Both the position numbers and the translations under genes were made by a program. From Mycobacterium sp. (GTDB taxonomy: Bacteria > Actinomycetota > Actinomycetes > Mycobacteriales > Mycobacteriaceae): a stretch of 64,000 bases of DNA. Every line of letters starts with the position of its first letter. Position 1 is the first letter of the stretch. Positions 44,646-53,098 of this stretch are shown one piece after another. The notes under the pieces are model-generated. The model ran no database searches and was not told the origin of the DNA. It saw only the letters and a list, made by a program, of their open reading frames with translations. Location of the stretch: the NCBI GenBank assembly GCA_016197405.1, contig JACPVR010000020.1, forward strand, positions 26,941 through 90,940, read 5' to 3'.

Positions 44646-44768
44646 CAGCTTTTCCGGCAAGGTCTTTCACATGTCGTGGCGCGGGTCGGCCGCGCCGCCT
44701 CGAAAGAGTCGGTGATCGATTGCTGCATCGACTGTCATTCACGGCCAACCCGCGCCGCCAGATTATCA

Positions 44769-44796
44769 CAATATCTGAACAGGTGGACAGATAATG
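44769..44796. promoter_or_regulatory. Palindrome upstream of sodA
   Basis: Arms caatatctg (44769-44777) and cagataatg (44788-44796) match at eight of nine positions around a ten-base spacer. The AT-rich palindrome stands out from the GC-rich surroundings and lies 64 bases before the sodA start. It could bind a metal- or redox-responsive repressor; no specific regulator can be named. Confidence 0.5.
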
Positions 44797-44860
44797 TGCC
44801 GTCGCCATAGGCTGCCAACCGCAGGCCCGTCCCGATGATTGACGACGCGAAAGGATCCCG

Positions 44861-45481
44861 ATGGCCGACTACACGCTGCCCGATCTGGACTACGACTACG
44901 GCGCGCTGGAACCCCATATCTCCGGTCAGATCAACGAAATTCATCACAGCAAGCACCACGCGGCCTATGTCAAAGGTGTCAACGACGCCGTCGCAAAACT
45001 GGAACAGGCGCGCGCCGAGGGCGACCATGCCGCGATACTGCTCAACGAGAAGAACTTGGCTTTTCACCTCGGCGGGCACGTCAACCACACCATCTGGTGG
45101 AAGAACCTCTCACCGGACGGCGGCGACAAACCCGAAGGCGATCTCGCCGCGGCGATAGACGACCAATTCGGGTCGTTCGACGCGTTCCGCGCGCAGTTCA
45201 CCGCGGCCGCCAACGGATTACAGGGTTCGGGCTGGGCCGTGCTGGGCTACGACAGCCTCGGCGACAGATTGCTGACCTTCCAGCTCTATGACCAGCAGGC
45301 CAACGTCCCCCTCGGCGTTATCCCGCTGCTACAGGTCGACATGTGGGAGCACGCCTTTTACCTGCAGTACCGAAATGTCAAGGCCAACTACGTCAAAGCC
45401 TTCTGGAATGTCGTCAACTGGGCCGATGTGCAGGGCCGGTACGCCAGGGCGCTCGCAGCGACACCGGGATTGATCTTCTAG
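44861..45481 (+). CDS. sodA: Superoxide dismutase, probably Mn-dependent
   Basis: A 206-residue Fe/Mn superoxide dismutase. Metal ligands are the first His of HHSKHHAAYV, the His of HLGGHVNHTIWW, Asp and His of QVDMWEHAFYL. The residue that sets metal preference reads Gln in YDQQANVPLG; M. tuberculosis FeSOD has His at this place, while fast-grower MnSODs have Gln, so manganese is predicted. There is no signal peptide. The ATG has a gaaagga site. The last codons overlap the convergent mscS-type gene by four bases. Confidence 0.95.
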   Translation: MADYTLPDLDYDYGALEPHISGQINEIHHSKHHAAYVKGVNDAVAKLEQARAEGDHAAILLNEKNLAFHLGGHVNHTIWWKNLSPDGGDKPEGDLAAAIDDQFGSFDAFRAQFTAAANGLQGSGWAVLGYDSLGDRLLTFQLYDQQANVPLGVIPLLQVDMWEHAFYLQYRNVKANYVKAFWNVVNWADVQGRYARALAATPGLIF

Positions 45482-46893
45482 TTCGGACGCTGACCCGCCT
45501 CGGCCAGTGCGGCAGCCGCGGCTGCGCGGCGCATCTCGATAGCCTCACCCAGGCTGCGCGCCAGCCGCGGATTGGCCCGCACCACAGTGCTGATGGCGTC
45601 GCGCGGCACCGAGATCAACGTGGTGTCCGATGTCGCCACCACCCCGCTCACGACGCGCTGGCGGGTGAGCGCGGTGGTGCCGATGTAGTCGCCCGTGCCG
45701 AGATGGCCGACCGTCACCTCGATACCGTCAGGGGTCTGTACCACCATTTCGACGCTGCCCTCGGTGATGAACCCGATGGCGTCGGGCACGGTGTCGGGCC
45801 GCTGAATGGTCTCACCCTCGGCATAGACCAGCCGCTTGCCGTGACCGGCCATGGTGGCGATCGCATCGGCGTCCAGACCGAGCGCCGCACCGATGAACCG
45901 CAGCCGTTCCTCGACGTAATCGGTGTGGGTGTGCGGCGTGCAATCGGCATCGTCGAGGTGCAGTCCGGCGCGTTGGGCTGCATACCAGACCCGGTGCAGC
46001 AGCAGGTTACGGGTCGATCCCTCGTCCGCGGGTGACGAAATCGGCACGGAAACCTTGTATTTGGCTTCACCGAGTGCCGTCACCGTGGCCGGATTGTCGC
46101 GTGCCTTCGCAGGCAACGCATCGGCCACGGCGAGCAGCGTCGCCTTGACGGTGCCCGGCGGATCCTCGGTCGTGAAGGTCAGCGTCTCGGTGGCCCGGAA
46201 GCAGGTACCGGTGACGCGGCTCAGGTTGGTGAACGAATCGGTGGCCAGCGTGGCATTCGGGATGATCTTGATGCCGTTGCCGGTGTCGATGTGCACCGAA
46301 CGCCAATTGACCTCCACCACGCGTCCTTTGACACCGGGCGCGTCAAGCCAGTCACCGATGCGGAACGGCTGCTCGAAGAGCATCAGCAACCCGGCGATCA
46401 CCGGACCGACAGCGGACTGCACCGCGAGGCCTATCACGATGGAGGTGACCCCGACCGCGGTGATCAGCCCGCCGATATCGGTACCCCACACCCAGGACAG
46501 CAGGATGCCGATACCGACCACTATCAACACCAGCCGGCCCAGATCGACGAAGATCGTCGGCAGCCGCTGGCGCCAGCTCCCCGAGCGGGCCTCGCCGAAC
46601 AGCACGGCGTTGGCCCCGGACAGCAGGAACAACATCACCAGGAAGCCGAACACCGTTGCCGCGATGCGTGTCCAGGTCGCGTCGACGTCGGCGTGCTCGA
46701 CCTGGTCGAGCAGCAGGAACAACGCGCATGCGGGCAGCACGTAGTTGCGCAGCAACTGAACCGGCCTCGCATAACTGCTGTGCCTGCGGGCCAGGTAGTT
46801 GTGCGCCTCGGTCAGGATGAGCAGCAGCAGCGGCAGACCCACGACGATGATCAGCGCGGGCCAGAACCACTGCTGGCTGGTCAACGTACTCAT
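45478..46893 (-). CDS. MscS-type mechanosensitive channel with C-terminal cyclic-nucleotide-binding domain
   Basis: A 471-residue channel. Four or five hydrophobic helices occupy about residues 10-180; the pore-lining helix is GLITAVGVTSIVIGLAVQSA, followed by the MscS beta domain (FRIGDWLDAPGVKGRVVEVN and NGIKIIPNATL). A cNMP-binding domain of about 110 residues ends the protein, with GFITEGSVEMVVQTPDG and GTGDYIGTTAL. Its start overlaps the stop of the cyclase-like gene by four bases. The two resemble the M. tuberculosis pair Rv2434c-Rv2435c, here in a different genomic place. Gating by cAMP is suggested by the architecture, not shown. Confidence 0.93.
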   Translation of the reverse strand: MSTLTSQQWFWPALIIVVGLPLLLLILTEAHNYLARRHSSYARPVQLLRNYVLPACALFLLLDQVEHADVDATWTRIAATVFGFLVMLFLLSGANAVLFGEARSGSWRQRLPTIFVDLGRLVLIVVGIGILLSWVWGTDIGGLITAVGVTSIVIGLAVQSAVGPVIAGLLMLFEQPFRIGDWLDAPGVKGRVVEVNWRSVHIDTGNGIKIIPNATLATDSFTNLSRVTGTCFRATETLTFTTEDPPGTVKATLLAVADALPAKARDNPATVTALGEAKYKVSVPISSPADEGSTRNLLLHRVWYAAQRAGLHLDDADCTPHTHTDYVEERLRFIGAALGLDADAIATMAGHGKRLVYAEGETIQRPDTVPDAIGFITEGSVEMVVQTPDGIEVTVGHLGTGDYIGTTALTRQRVVSGVVATSDTTLISVPRDAISTVVRANPRLARSLGEAIEMRRAAAAAALAEAGQRPN

Positions 46894-49037
46894 GGCGTAC
46901 GCCGCCCGGCCAGTTCCAGGGACCAGATTGTCTCGCTGCCGCCGACACCGGCGACGGTGCCCGCCTGGGCGAACGTGTAGATTCCCTGCAAGTCGTCGTG
47001 CACCCTGGTGCTGACGAAAACCCCTGGGCCATTGGTGGCCTCGTGCACGCGGTGCGCCAGATCGACGGCCTCACCCCACAGGTCGTAGACGCGGGACCGC
47101 TGGCCGAGCAGACCGCTGGACACCGGGCCACTGTCGATTCCGGCCCGGATCGCCAGCTCGGACCGATACTGGTCGTTGGTGCGTTCGATGATCTCGGTGA
47201 GTTCACTGGCAAAGGCGACAGTCCGGCTGGCGTGGTCGACCCTCGGCACCACCAGGCCACAGGTGGCCAGGAACCCGTTGTGCAGGTGGCGAACCCGTTC
47301 GATACCGTGGCGCTGCGCGGCCTCGTCGATACCTTCGATGACCGAGTTGAGCAGTCCGACCGCTTCGTCGGCCGATGTCGACCTGGCGAACGCGTCGAAC
47401 CCGACGAGCTCGGCGTAGATCACCGAGACGTCGCGGTAGTCACCGCTGATGTTCTCCTCACCCTCGCGGTACCGCTGCGCCAATGGTTCCGGCATCAGAC
47501 TGCCGAGCAGATCGTCGATCTCCTTGCGCTGCTCGTCGATGAGCTCCTGCTTGACCGCCAGGGTCTGACTCATCTCGTTGAATGCCGCACCCAGATCGCC
47601 GATTTCGTCCTTGGTCGTCACCGGTACCGAGACGCCGCGCTCACCGCCGCTGACGCGGCGCACCGCCGTGGCGAGATTCGTCAGCGGTCTGGTGAAGATC
47701 CGGCTGAACCAGAGCGCCAACAAACACACCACCAGGACGATCGCCGCGGTCGACAGCGCGATATTGCGGGCGAATTCGTTGACCGGTGCCAGCGCCTCGG
47801 ATTCGTCGATCTTGGCGACCAGTACCCATTCCAGTCCCGGAATGTCGAGCGGCATGTACGCCACTAAGGCCTCCGGGCCGATGTAGTCCTGCGCGGTGGT
47901 GACGCCCGACTCCCCCGATAGCGCTCGATTGACCGCGAGGGTGTCGACGGGCTGCAGCAGGATGCTGCCCTTGACCTCCACTTCGCGTTCGGCGACATCC
48001 TCCGGGGTGCCCTTGGCCACCACGTCCTTGACGAATTGCTCCGGATTGGTCAGCAGCTCACGCGATACCGAGCGCATCAGCTTGTCGGGGCCGGCCAGAT
48101 AGGTCTCACCCGTCGCGCCCAGCCCGTCGTCGGCCCAACCGTCGTCACCGGTCATCACCTTGTTGACACCTTCGCGCGACAACTGCAGGGCGAGCACCCC
48201 GGTGATCGCCCCGTCACTGCCGATCGGCGTCAACACCCACGAGGTGGGCACGCCGAAGGAGGGGATGTACCGCTCGAAATCCGAGACGAAGGTCTCGTCC
48301 ACCGAAACCGCCTGTATCGCCTGGCGGTAGGTGTCGGCAAGTTTGGTGGTCTGATAGGGACCGGACAGCAGGTTGGTGCCCAGGTCGACACCCTTGTACG
48401 CGGTGTAGACGACATCGCCGGACTTGTTGATGATGAGCGCGTCGTCGAACCCGAATCGCTTGGCAAGATCGGCGAAGAACGGTTGGTAGCGCGCGTTGGC
48501 CGCAGTCCACGCACTGTCGTCGCCGGCGGTGTTCATCAGCAATGCTTTGTCGTAATCGCCCTGCGAGGGAACGGCATACGCGTTCTGCAGGTACACCGCC
48601 GCATTGTTGGTGGGCTTGAACAGTGACGCATCGACCTGTTTACCGGTGCGATTGCTCAACTCGGGGCCGAACACCGTCGAGTAGTAGTTCGCGACATTGG
48701 CCTGCGCGTCGGGCGGCAACGGCGTGTTCTGCAGTGCGGCGAATGCCGCTCCGAAGTCGCGAGTGGCGTTGGCGACGGTGGCCCCGTGGGAGACGATCGA
48801 CGCGCCGTCGGTGATGTTGCGGAAGAACGCGGTGATCTCCCGCGCACGCGATTCCCGTAGCTGCGTGAGACTTTGGTATTCGTCATTGCGCAACGAATTG
48901 GTGCCGGACACATAACCGATCGCACCGGCGATCAGCACCGAGATCACGCTGACCACCAGCAGCATGATCAGCAGTTTCGACTGGAAGCCCAGCGATCGCG
49001 CACGCGCCATTCGGCCAAGCACCGACAGTCGAGCCAC
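46890..49037 (-). CDS. Cache-HAMP-class III nucleotide cyclase-like protein with degenerate active site
   Basis: A 715-residue membrane sensor. Helix 1 (LLIMLLVVSVISVLIAGAIG), a large external Cache-like domain (about 45-415), helix 2 (ALSTAAIVLVVCLLALWF), HAMP (about 440-495) and a class III cyclase domain (about 538-705). Catalytic positions have changed: the first metal Asp is Glu (VIYAELVGF), the Lys and second metal Asp of the usual KTIGD are Arg and Asn (RHLHNGF), and the VN of WGDTVN is VD (WGEAVDLAHR). It is probably a pseudo-cyclase or has altered specificity. GTG 49037 is the start. The MscS-cNMP gene is translationally coupled downstream. Confidence 0.9.
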   Translation of the reverse strand: MARLSVLGRMARARSLGFQSKLLIMLLVVSVISVLIAGAIGYVSGTNSLRNDEYQSLTQLRESRAREITAFFRNITDGASIVSHGATVANATRDFGAAFAALQNTPLPPDAQANVANYYSTVFGPELSNRTGKQVDASLFKPTNNAAVYLQNAYAVPSQGDYDKALLMNTAGDDSAWTAANARYQPFFADLAKRFGFDDALIINKSGDVVYTAYKGVDLGTNLLSGPYQTTKLADTYRQAIQAVSVDETFVSDFERYIPSFGVPTSWVLTPIGSDGAITGVLALQLSREGVNKVMTGDDGWADDGLGATGETYLAGPDKLMRSVSRELLTNPEQFVKDVVAKGTPEDVAEREVEVKGSILLQPVDTLAVNRALSGESGVTTAQDYIGPEALVAYMPLDIPGLEWVLVAKIDESEALAPVNEFARNIALSTAAIVLVVCLLALWFSRIFTRPLTNLATAVRRVSGGERGVSVPVTTKDEIGDLGAAFNEMSQTLAVKQELIDEQRKEIDDLLGSLMPEPLAQRYREGEENISGDYRDVSVIYAELVGFDAFARSTSADEAVGLLNSVIEGIDEAAQRHGIERVRHLHNGFLATCGLVVPRVDHASRTVAFASELTEIIERTNDQYRSELAIRAGIDSGPVSSGLLGQRSRVYDLWGEAVDLAHRVHEATNGPGVFVSTRVHDDLQGIYTFAQAGTVAGVGGSETIWSLELAGRRTP

Positions 49038-49171
49038 AGCGGTCCACCAATCCTCGCGATACCGGTACCGGCGTTGCGAACGTTAGCCGAACAAGACCGC
49101 TTGGTCCGGCGTTATCGACTGGAACGAGACCCGCCAGATTGCCAACTGTTATGTGAATGGCCGGCGAGCGG

Positions 49172-50170
49172 TCAGGACGGTTCCCGCACCGGCAGGCCCG
49201 CGGCGCGATAGATCGCATCGATGACGGCCATGTTCTGCACCGCGTCCTGTGCCGTGGTGCGGACCGGTTCCCCGCGCAGTATCGCTGCGGCGAAAGCGTC
49301 GAGTTGGTAGTCGTAGGAGGCGCGCCGCGAGAAGCGTTCCACCCGTCTGCCGTCGGTCGATCGCACCACCAGACGATGGAACAATTGGGGCGCAATCGGA
49401 TTCAGTACATGCAGCGCACCGCGCTCGCCGACGACCCGGGCGTTGACCGCAAGCAGCTGCGACGACCACATGGAGCAGCGGACCCGGCCGGTGTGCCCGG
49501 CGGGAAAGCGCAACTGTGCCGTCATCGCCCGGTCGATCAGCGGATTGTGCAACTTCGCTTGTGCCGAAACAACTTCCGGTGTGGCAAGGCCGAAGGTTCG
49601 GGCGATGTGTACCGCATAACAACCCGCGTCCATCAGCGCACCGCCGGCCAGCGCGAAGTCGTAGCGGATATCGCCGAACTTCGGCAGCGGGAAGCAGAAG
49701 GCCGCCTCGACGTGCTGTAGCCGGCCCAGCTCACCCGAGGCGATGATCTGCTCGACCCGCAATATCAGCGGGTGATAGCGGTAGTGGAATGCCTCCATGA
49801 CGACCCGGCCGGAATTGGCCGCCACCTCCGCGACCTGCTCGGCCTCGGCGGCATTCGCGGTGAACGGCTTCTCGCACAGCACATGTTTGCCCGCTGCCAG
49901 CGCTGCCCGGGTCCACCGACCGTGCAGGCCGTTGGGCAACGGGTTGTAGACCGCGTCGATCTCCGGGTCGGCGAGCAATTCCTCGTAACTGGCGTGCACA
50001 CGTGGGATCCGGTGCCGATGAGCGAAGGACTGCGCGCGCTCGGCGTCTCGGGCGGCCACGGCGACGACCGCGACCTCGGCGCTTCGATCGGCCGGTCGCA
50101 TCAGGGCCGACGGCGCGATGCTGGCTGCGCCGAGCACACCGATACGGATCATCTGCCGGCCATCTTTCAT
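49172..50170 (-). CDS. Gfo/Idh/MocA family oxidoreductase
   Basis: A 332-residue NAD(P)-dependent dehydrogenase. The N-terminal Rossmann motif is IGVLGAASIAPSA and the family hallmark EKPFTAN (Lys of EKP) is present, with YNPLPNGLHGRW before it. The C-terminal domain has GGALMDAGCYAVH with the catalytic-region His. Substrates in the family are sugars, inositols or related polyols; none can be specified. There is no sugar operon around it. It is divergent from the metal sensor gene with a candidate operator between. Confidence 0.9.
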   Translation of the reverse strand: MKDGRQMIRIGVLGAASIAPSALMRPADRSAEVAVVAVAARDAERAQSFAHRHRIPRVHASYEELLADPEIDAVYNPLPNGLHGRWTRAALAAGKHVLCEKPFTANAAEAEQVAEVAANSGRVVMEAFHYRYHPLILRVEQIIASGELGRLQHVEAAFCFPLPKFGDIRYDFALAGGALMDAGCYAVHIARTFGLATPEVVSAQAKLHNPLIDRAMTAQLRFPAGHTGRVRCSMWSSQLLAVNARVVGERGALHVLNPIAPQLFHRLVVRSTDGRRVERFSRRASYDYQLDAFAAAILRGEPVRTTAQDAVQNMAVIDAIYRAAGLPVREPS

Positions 50171-50216
50171 CGCTGGGGTCTGAGCAACATACGACAGTCC
50201 AGATCGATACAGGATT

Positions 50217-50230
50217 TTCTGAATACAGAA
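50217..50230. promoter_or_regulatory. Candidate operator of the ArsR/CmtR-like gene
   Basis: ttctg (50217-50221) and cagaa (50226-50230) form an inverted repeat around aata. A wider imperfect symmetry, gatacag to ctgttatc, spans about 50205-50248. ArsR-family sites are of this AT-rich dyad kind, and it lies between the divergent oxidoreductase and the regulator. Confidence 0.5.
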
Positions 50231-50250
50231 TGCGATGTACTGTTATCGCG

Positions 50251-50577
50251 GTGCAGACCCTGGTGCAACGCGACGCGCTGGCCCGTTTCGGCTACGCCCT
50301 CTCCGACTCCACCCGAGCCTCGATTCTGCTCAATCTGCGCACCGGTGGGCGATATCCCTCCGACCTTGCCGACGAGATTTCGGTTTCGCGCCAGATCGTG
50401 TCGAATCACCTGGCCTGCCTGCGCGGCTGCGGCCTGGTGGTCGCCGTTGCCGAAGGCCGGCGCAGCCGCTATGAGCTCGCCGATGAACGCATCGCACATG
50501 CGCTCGACGATCTCGTCGGCCTGGTGCTCGCGGTGGACCCGGCCTGCTGCCCGTCCAGCGACGACGGGTGCTGCTGA
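50251..50577 (+). CDS. ArsR/SmtB-family metal sensor, CmtR-like
   Basis: A winged-helix repressor of 108 residues from GTG 50251 (115 from ATG 50230, which overlaps the candidate operator). It closely resembles the Cd/Pb sensor CmtR: ALARFGYALSDSTRASIL, then SNHLACLRGCGLVVAV with the two Cys that match CmtR Cys57 and Cys61, and a C-terminal Cys after AVDPA that matches Cys102. Four Cys in the tail (ACCPSSDDGCC) are more than CmtR has. The stop codon overlaps the start of the transporter gene (TGATG), so this is a metal-regulated efflux operon. Confidence 0.9.
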   Translation: MQTLVQRDALARFGYALSDSTRASILLNLRTGGRYPSDLADEISVSRQIVSNHLACLRGCGLVVAVAEGRRSRYELADERIAHALDDLVGLVLAVDPACCPSSDDGCC

Positions 50578-51242
50578 TGGTCGCCGAGTCCGGCACCCTC
50601 ACATCGCAGCGCCGTCGGGTGCTGAGTCGCCAGATCAGGTTCCTGGTCGCCACCACTATCACCTACAACATCATCGAGGCCGTCATCGCCCTCACCGAGG
50701 GAACGCGTGCCTCATCCACGGCACTGCTCGGGTTCGGGCTCGACTCGGTGATCGAGGTGTCTTCGGCAGCCGCCGTCGCGTGGCAGTTCGCCGGGCGCGA
50801 TCCGCAGGACAGGGAGAAGGTGGCGCTGCGGGTCATCGCGTTCTCGTTCTTCGGCCTCGCGGCCTTCGTGACCGCGGATTCGATCCGCGCACTGTCCGGG
50901 CTCGACCGAGCCGAGCACTCGCCGATCGGGATAGCGCTGGCCGCGGTCAGTCTGGCTGTCATGCCGGTGCTGTCCTGGGCGCAGCGCCGGGCCGGACGCG
51001 AACTCGGCTCGCAGTCGGCGGTCGCCGATTCGAAGCAGACGCTGCTGTGCACATATTTGTCCGCCGTGCTGCTGGTCGGACTGGTACTCAACGCCACGCT
51101 GGGCTGGTCCTGGGCCGACCCGGTGGCAGGCCTGGTGATCGCCGTCATCGCGGTGCGCGAGGGCATCGATGCGTGGCGCGGTGAAATGTGCTGCGCGCCA
51201 ACTGTTGCCCGCGCCGACGATGACGGTTGCGAGTGCTGCTAG
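50577..51242 (+). CDS. CDF-like cation transporter with Cys-rich C-terminus
   Basis: A 221-residue membrane protein from ATG 50577, with about six hydrophobic helices. The CDF-type acidic motif FGLDSVIEVSSA lies in helix 2, SQSAVADSKQTLLC in the later helix pair, and WADPVAGLVIAVIAVREG in the last. The usual large cytosolic C-terminal domain is missing; instead there is a short tail with five Cys (EMCCAPTVARADDDGCECC). It overlaps the CmtR-like sensor gene, so it probably exports a thiophilic metal such as cadmium, lead or zinc. The exact metal is inferred from the sensor only. Confidence 0.88.
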   Translation: MVAESGTLTSQRRRVLSRQIRFLVATTITYNIIEAVIALTEGTRASSTALLGFGLDSVIEVSSAAAVAWQFAGRDPQDREKVALRVIAFSFFGLAAFVTADSIRALSGLDRAEHSPIGIALAAVSLAVMPVLSWAQRRAGRELGSQSAVADSKQTLLCTYLSAVLLVGLVLNATLGWSWADPVAGLVIAVIAVREGIDAWRGEMCCAPTVARADDDGCECC

Positions 51243-51550
51243 CAAACTGCGACGCGGCGGCCGCTGTTACCCGGGATGACCTGCAGGATTACCGCCCGGT
51301 CGCCGAGTCGGTTCTGGCGGAGATGTCCCGGCCGGCTGCGCAGCAAGCATACACATTTCGCCGAATTGACCATGCGGCAAATTTGACAAAATTGCCGTCG
51401 TCGCTGTATCGCACGTCGCGGCGAACCCGAAACTGCAGTTGAACGCATCAACACGAGTCCTATCGGGCCTTTACTGGCGGCATCGCGAGCCGGTAGGATG
51501 GTCAATGGCAAACAAATTACAGATTGCGAAACACTTGAGGGGCTAAGAAC
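51243..51550. other. Intergenic region upstream of the EspR-like gene
   Basis: No gene recognised. A promoter-like TTGACA (51383-51388) is followed after 16 bases by tgtatc (51405-51410). TTTGCCGC on the minus strand (51374-51381) fits the published EspR recognition motif TTTGC[TC][GA], and further caaat/gcaaa patches lie at 51377-51395 and 51505-51520. The region is less GC-rich than its surroundings, as expected for a nucleoid-protein target. Confidence 0.4.
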
Positions 51551-51991
51551 ATGGGAACGACGTTCGCCGATCGACTCACGCGACTCTTCGACACCGTGTA
51601 TCCGCCGGGGCGGGGGCCGCACACCGCGGCCGAGGTTATCGCAGCTCTCAAGGCCGAAGGCATCACCATGTCCGCGCCTTACCTATCCCAATTACGGTCC
51701 GGAAACCGCACGAATCCGTCGATCACCACCATCAACGCACTGGCCAACTTCTTCCGCATTCCACCGGCCTACTTCCTCGACGACGACTACTTCGAGAAGC
51801 TCGACGCCGAGCTGACCTGGCTGGCCGATATGCGTGACGAGGGCGTGCGCCGAATCGCCGCACGCTCGGTCGGCCTGTCCCCCGCCGCCCAGCAGGACCT
51901 GGTGCGCGCCGCCGACGAGCTGCGACGCCGGGAGAATCTGCCGCAGGAAGGCGAGTTCGACAGCGCCGGGAGCTACTCGACCCTTCGGTGA
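51551..51991 (+). CDS. EspR-like helix-turn-helix nucleoid-associated protein
   Basis: A 146-residue DNA-binding protein closely resembling EspR (Rv3849), the regulator of ESX-1 and cell-wall genes. The first 90 residues, including FADRLTRLFDTVYPPGRGPH and MSAPYLSQLRSGNRTNPS, are nearly identical in pattern to EspR. The C-terminal dimerisation helix differs and extends about 14 residues further (RENLPQEGEFDSAG). It is not in the espR context of M. tuberculosis, so it may be a paralog. The start is ATG 51551 with gagggg upstream. Possible EspR-type sites precede it, suggesting autoregulation. Confidence 0.9.
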   Translation: MGTTFADRLTRLFDTVYPPGRGPHTAAEVIAALKAEGITMSAPYLSQLRSGNRTNPSITTINALANFFRIPPAYFLDDDYFEKLDAELTWLADMRDEGVRRIAARSVGLSPAAQQDLVRAADELRRRENLPQEGEFDSAGSYSTLR

Positions 51992-52012
51992 TTCGGCAGA
52001 CCCGCGATCACG

Positions 52013-53089
52013 TCAAGAAACGGCCACCATGCCCTTTCCCGCGATGAGCGGAAGGTCGAGCGCGGTCAGGATCCCGGGTTCGGCCTGTACCACGGCGGGC
52101 ACCGCGTTGACGACACGCATGGCGGTGCCGACAAGTGCGCCGTGGTTGTGATCCCCGTTGGGGCTTTTCGGCATGATGTCGACGTGGTAGGTCGGCTCCC
52201 CGGTGATCTCGATCCGGTAGGAGCCACCTTCCTGCGCCGGCTGCGGCCAGTGCGGGGCAAGGTCTTCGCGTAGCCGGGTGACGTGTTCGAGCACGATGAC
52301 CGGCCGGCCGTCGACCAGACCCTGGACCTCGAAGCGCAACGCGGCAGCGGTCCCTTCCTCGATCGTGCCGGAGGCGATCTCGAATGTCTCCGGCGCCGGC
52401 AGTCGTTCGTAGACCTCTGTGACACTGTCGAGTTCGACGTCCAGGCCCGCCGCGAGCTGTCGGACAACCGAACCCCACGCCAACGACAACACCGATGGTT
52501 GCAGCAGCAGCGGGGTCTCGGACAGTGGGTGACCGAAACCCATGATGTCGAAGACCACAGCGCGGCTGTCATAGGTGGCGTAGTCGACGATCTCCATGCA
52601 GCGGACCTGCTCGATGGTGCGGCACGCTCCGGTGAGCGCCAGTGGCAGCAGGTCGTTGGCGAATCCGGGATCGATCCCGTTGACCCACAACGAAGAACCG
52701 CCGTCGGAGGCGGCACGGCGCAACGGCTCGATGAGTTCTTCGGGGATGACGCCATAGGGGTATTGCAGGAAGACCGGTGCGCTGGCGACGACGTTGATGC
52801 CCGCCGCCAACAGCTTTCGAAGATCCTCGAGAGCTTCGGGTAGCCGGTTGTCGGTCATCGCGGTGTAGACCGCACAGTCGGGTTTGGCGGCGATGATGGC
52901 CTCGAAATCGTCGGTGGCCGTGATACCCGCGGGCGTCTCGCGTCCCACCAGGGTGGCGGCGTCGACACCGGTCTTGGCCGGATCCGATACCCACACGGCG
53001 ACCAGTTCGAGGGCAGGATTGTCCAGAATGCCTGCCAGAGCTTGTTTTCCGACGTTTCCGGTGCTGATCTGCGCGACGCTGTATGTCAT
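52013..53089 (-). CDS. Dihydrodipicolinate reductase-like NAD(P)-binding protein
   Basis: A 358-residue protein with an N-terminal Rossmann motif (AQISTGNVGKQAL) of the DapB-like group found in many mycobacteria, followed by SLWVNGIDPGFANDLLPL and a C-terminal half of the diaminopimelate dehydrogenase type. It is not the housekeeping DapB (no HHxxKxDxPSGTA motif). Relatives are annotated as amine or amino acid dehydrogenases; the substrate is unknown. It starts 9 bases after the SDR gene on the same strand, an operon under the divergent IclR regulator. Confidence 0.85.
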   Translation of the reverse strand: MTYSVAQISTGNVGKQALAGILDNPALELVAVWVSDPAKTGVDAATLVGRETPAGITATDDFEAIIAAKPDCAVYTAMTDNRLPEALEDLRKLLAAGINVVASAPVFLQYPYGVIPEELIEPLRRAASDGGSSLWVNGIDPGFANDLLPLALTGACRTIEQVRCMEIVDYATYDSRAVVFDIMGFGHPLSETPLLLQPSVLSLAWGSVVRQLAAGLDVELDSVTEVYERLPAPETFEIASGTIEEGTAAALRFEVQGLVDGRPVIVLEHVTRLREDLAPHWPQPAQEGGSYRIEITGEPTYHVDIMPKSPNGDHNHGALVGTAMRVVNAVPAVVQAEPGILTALDLPLIAGKGMVAVS

Positions 53090-53098
53090 GGATGTTCC

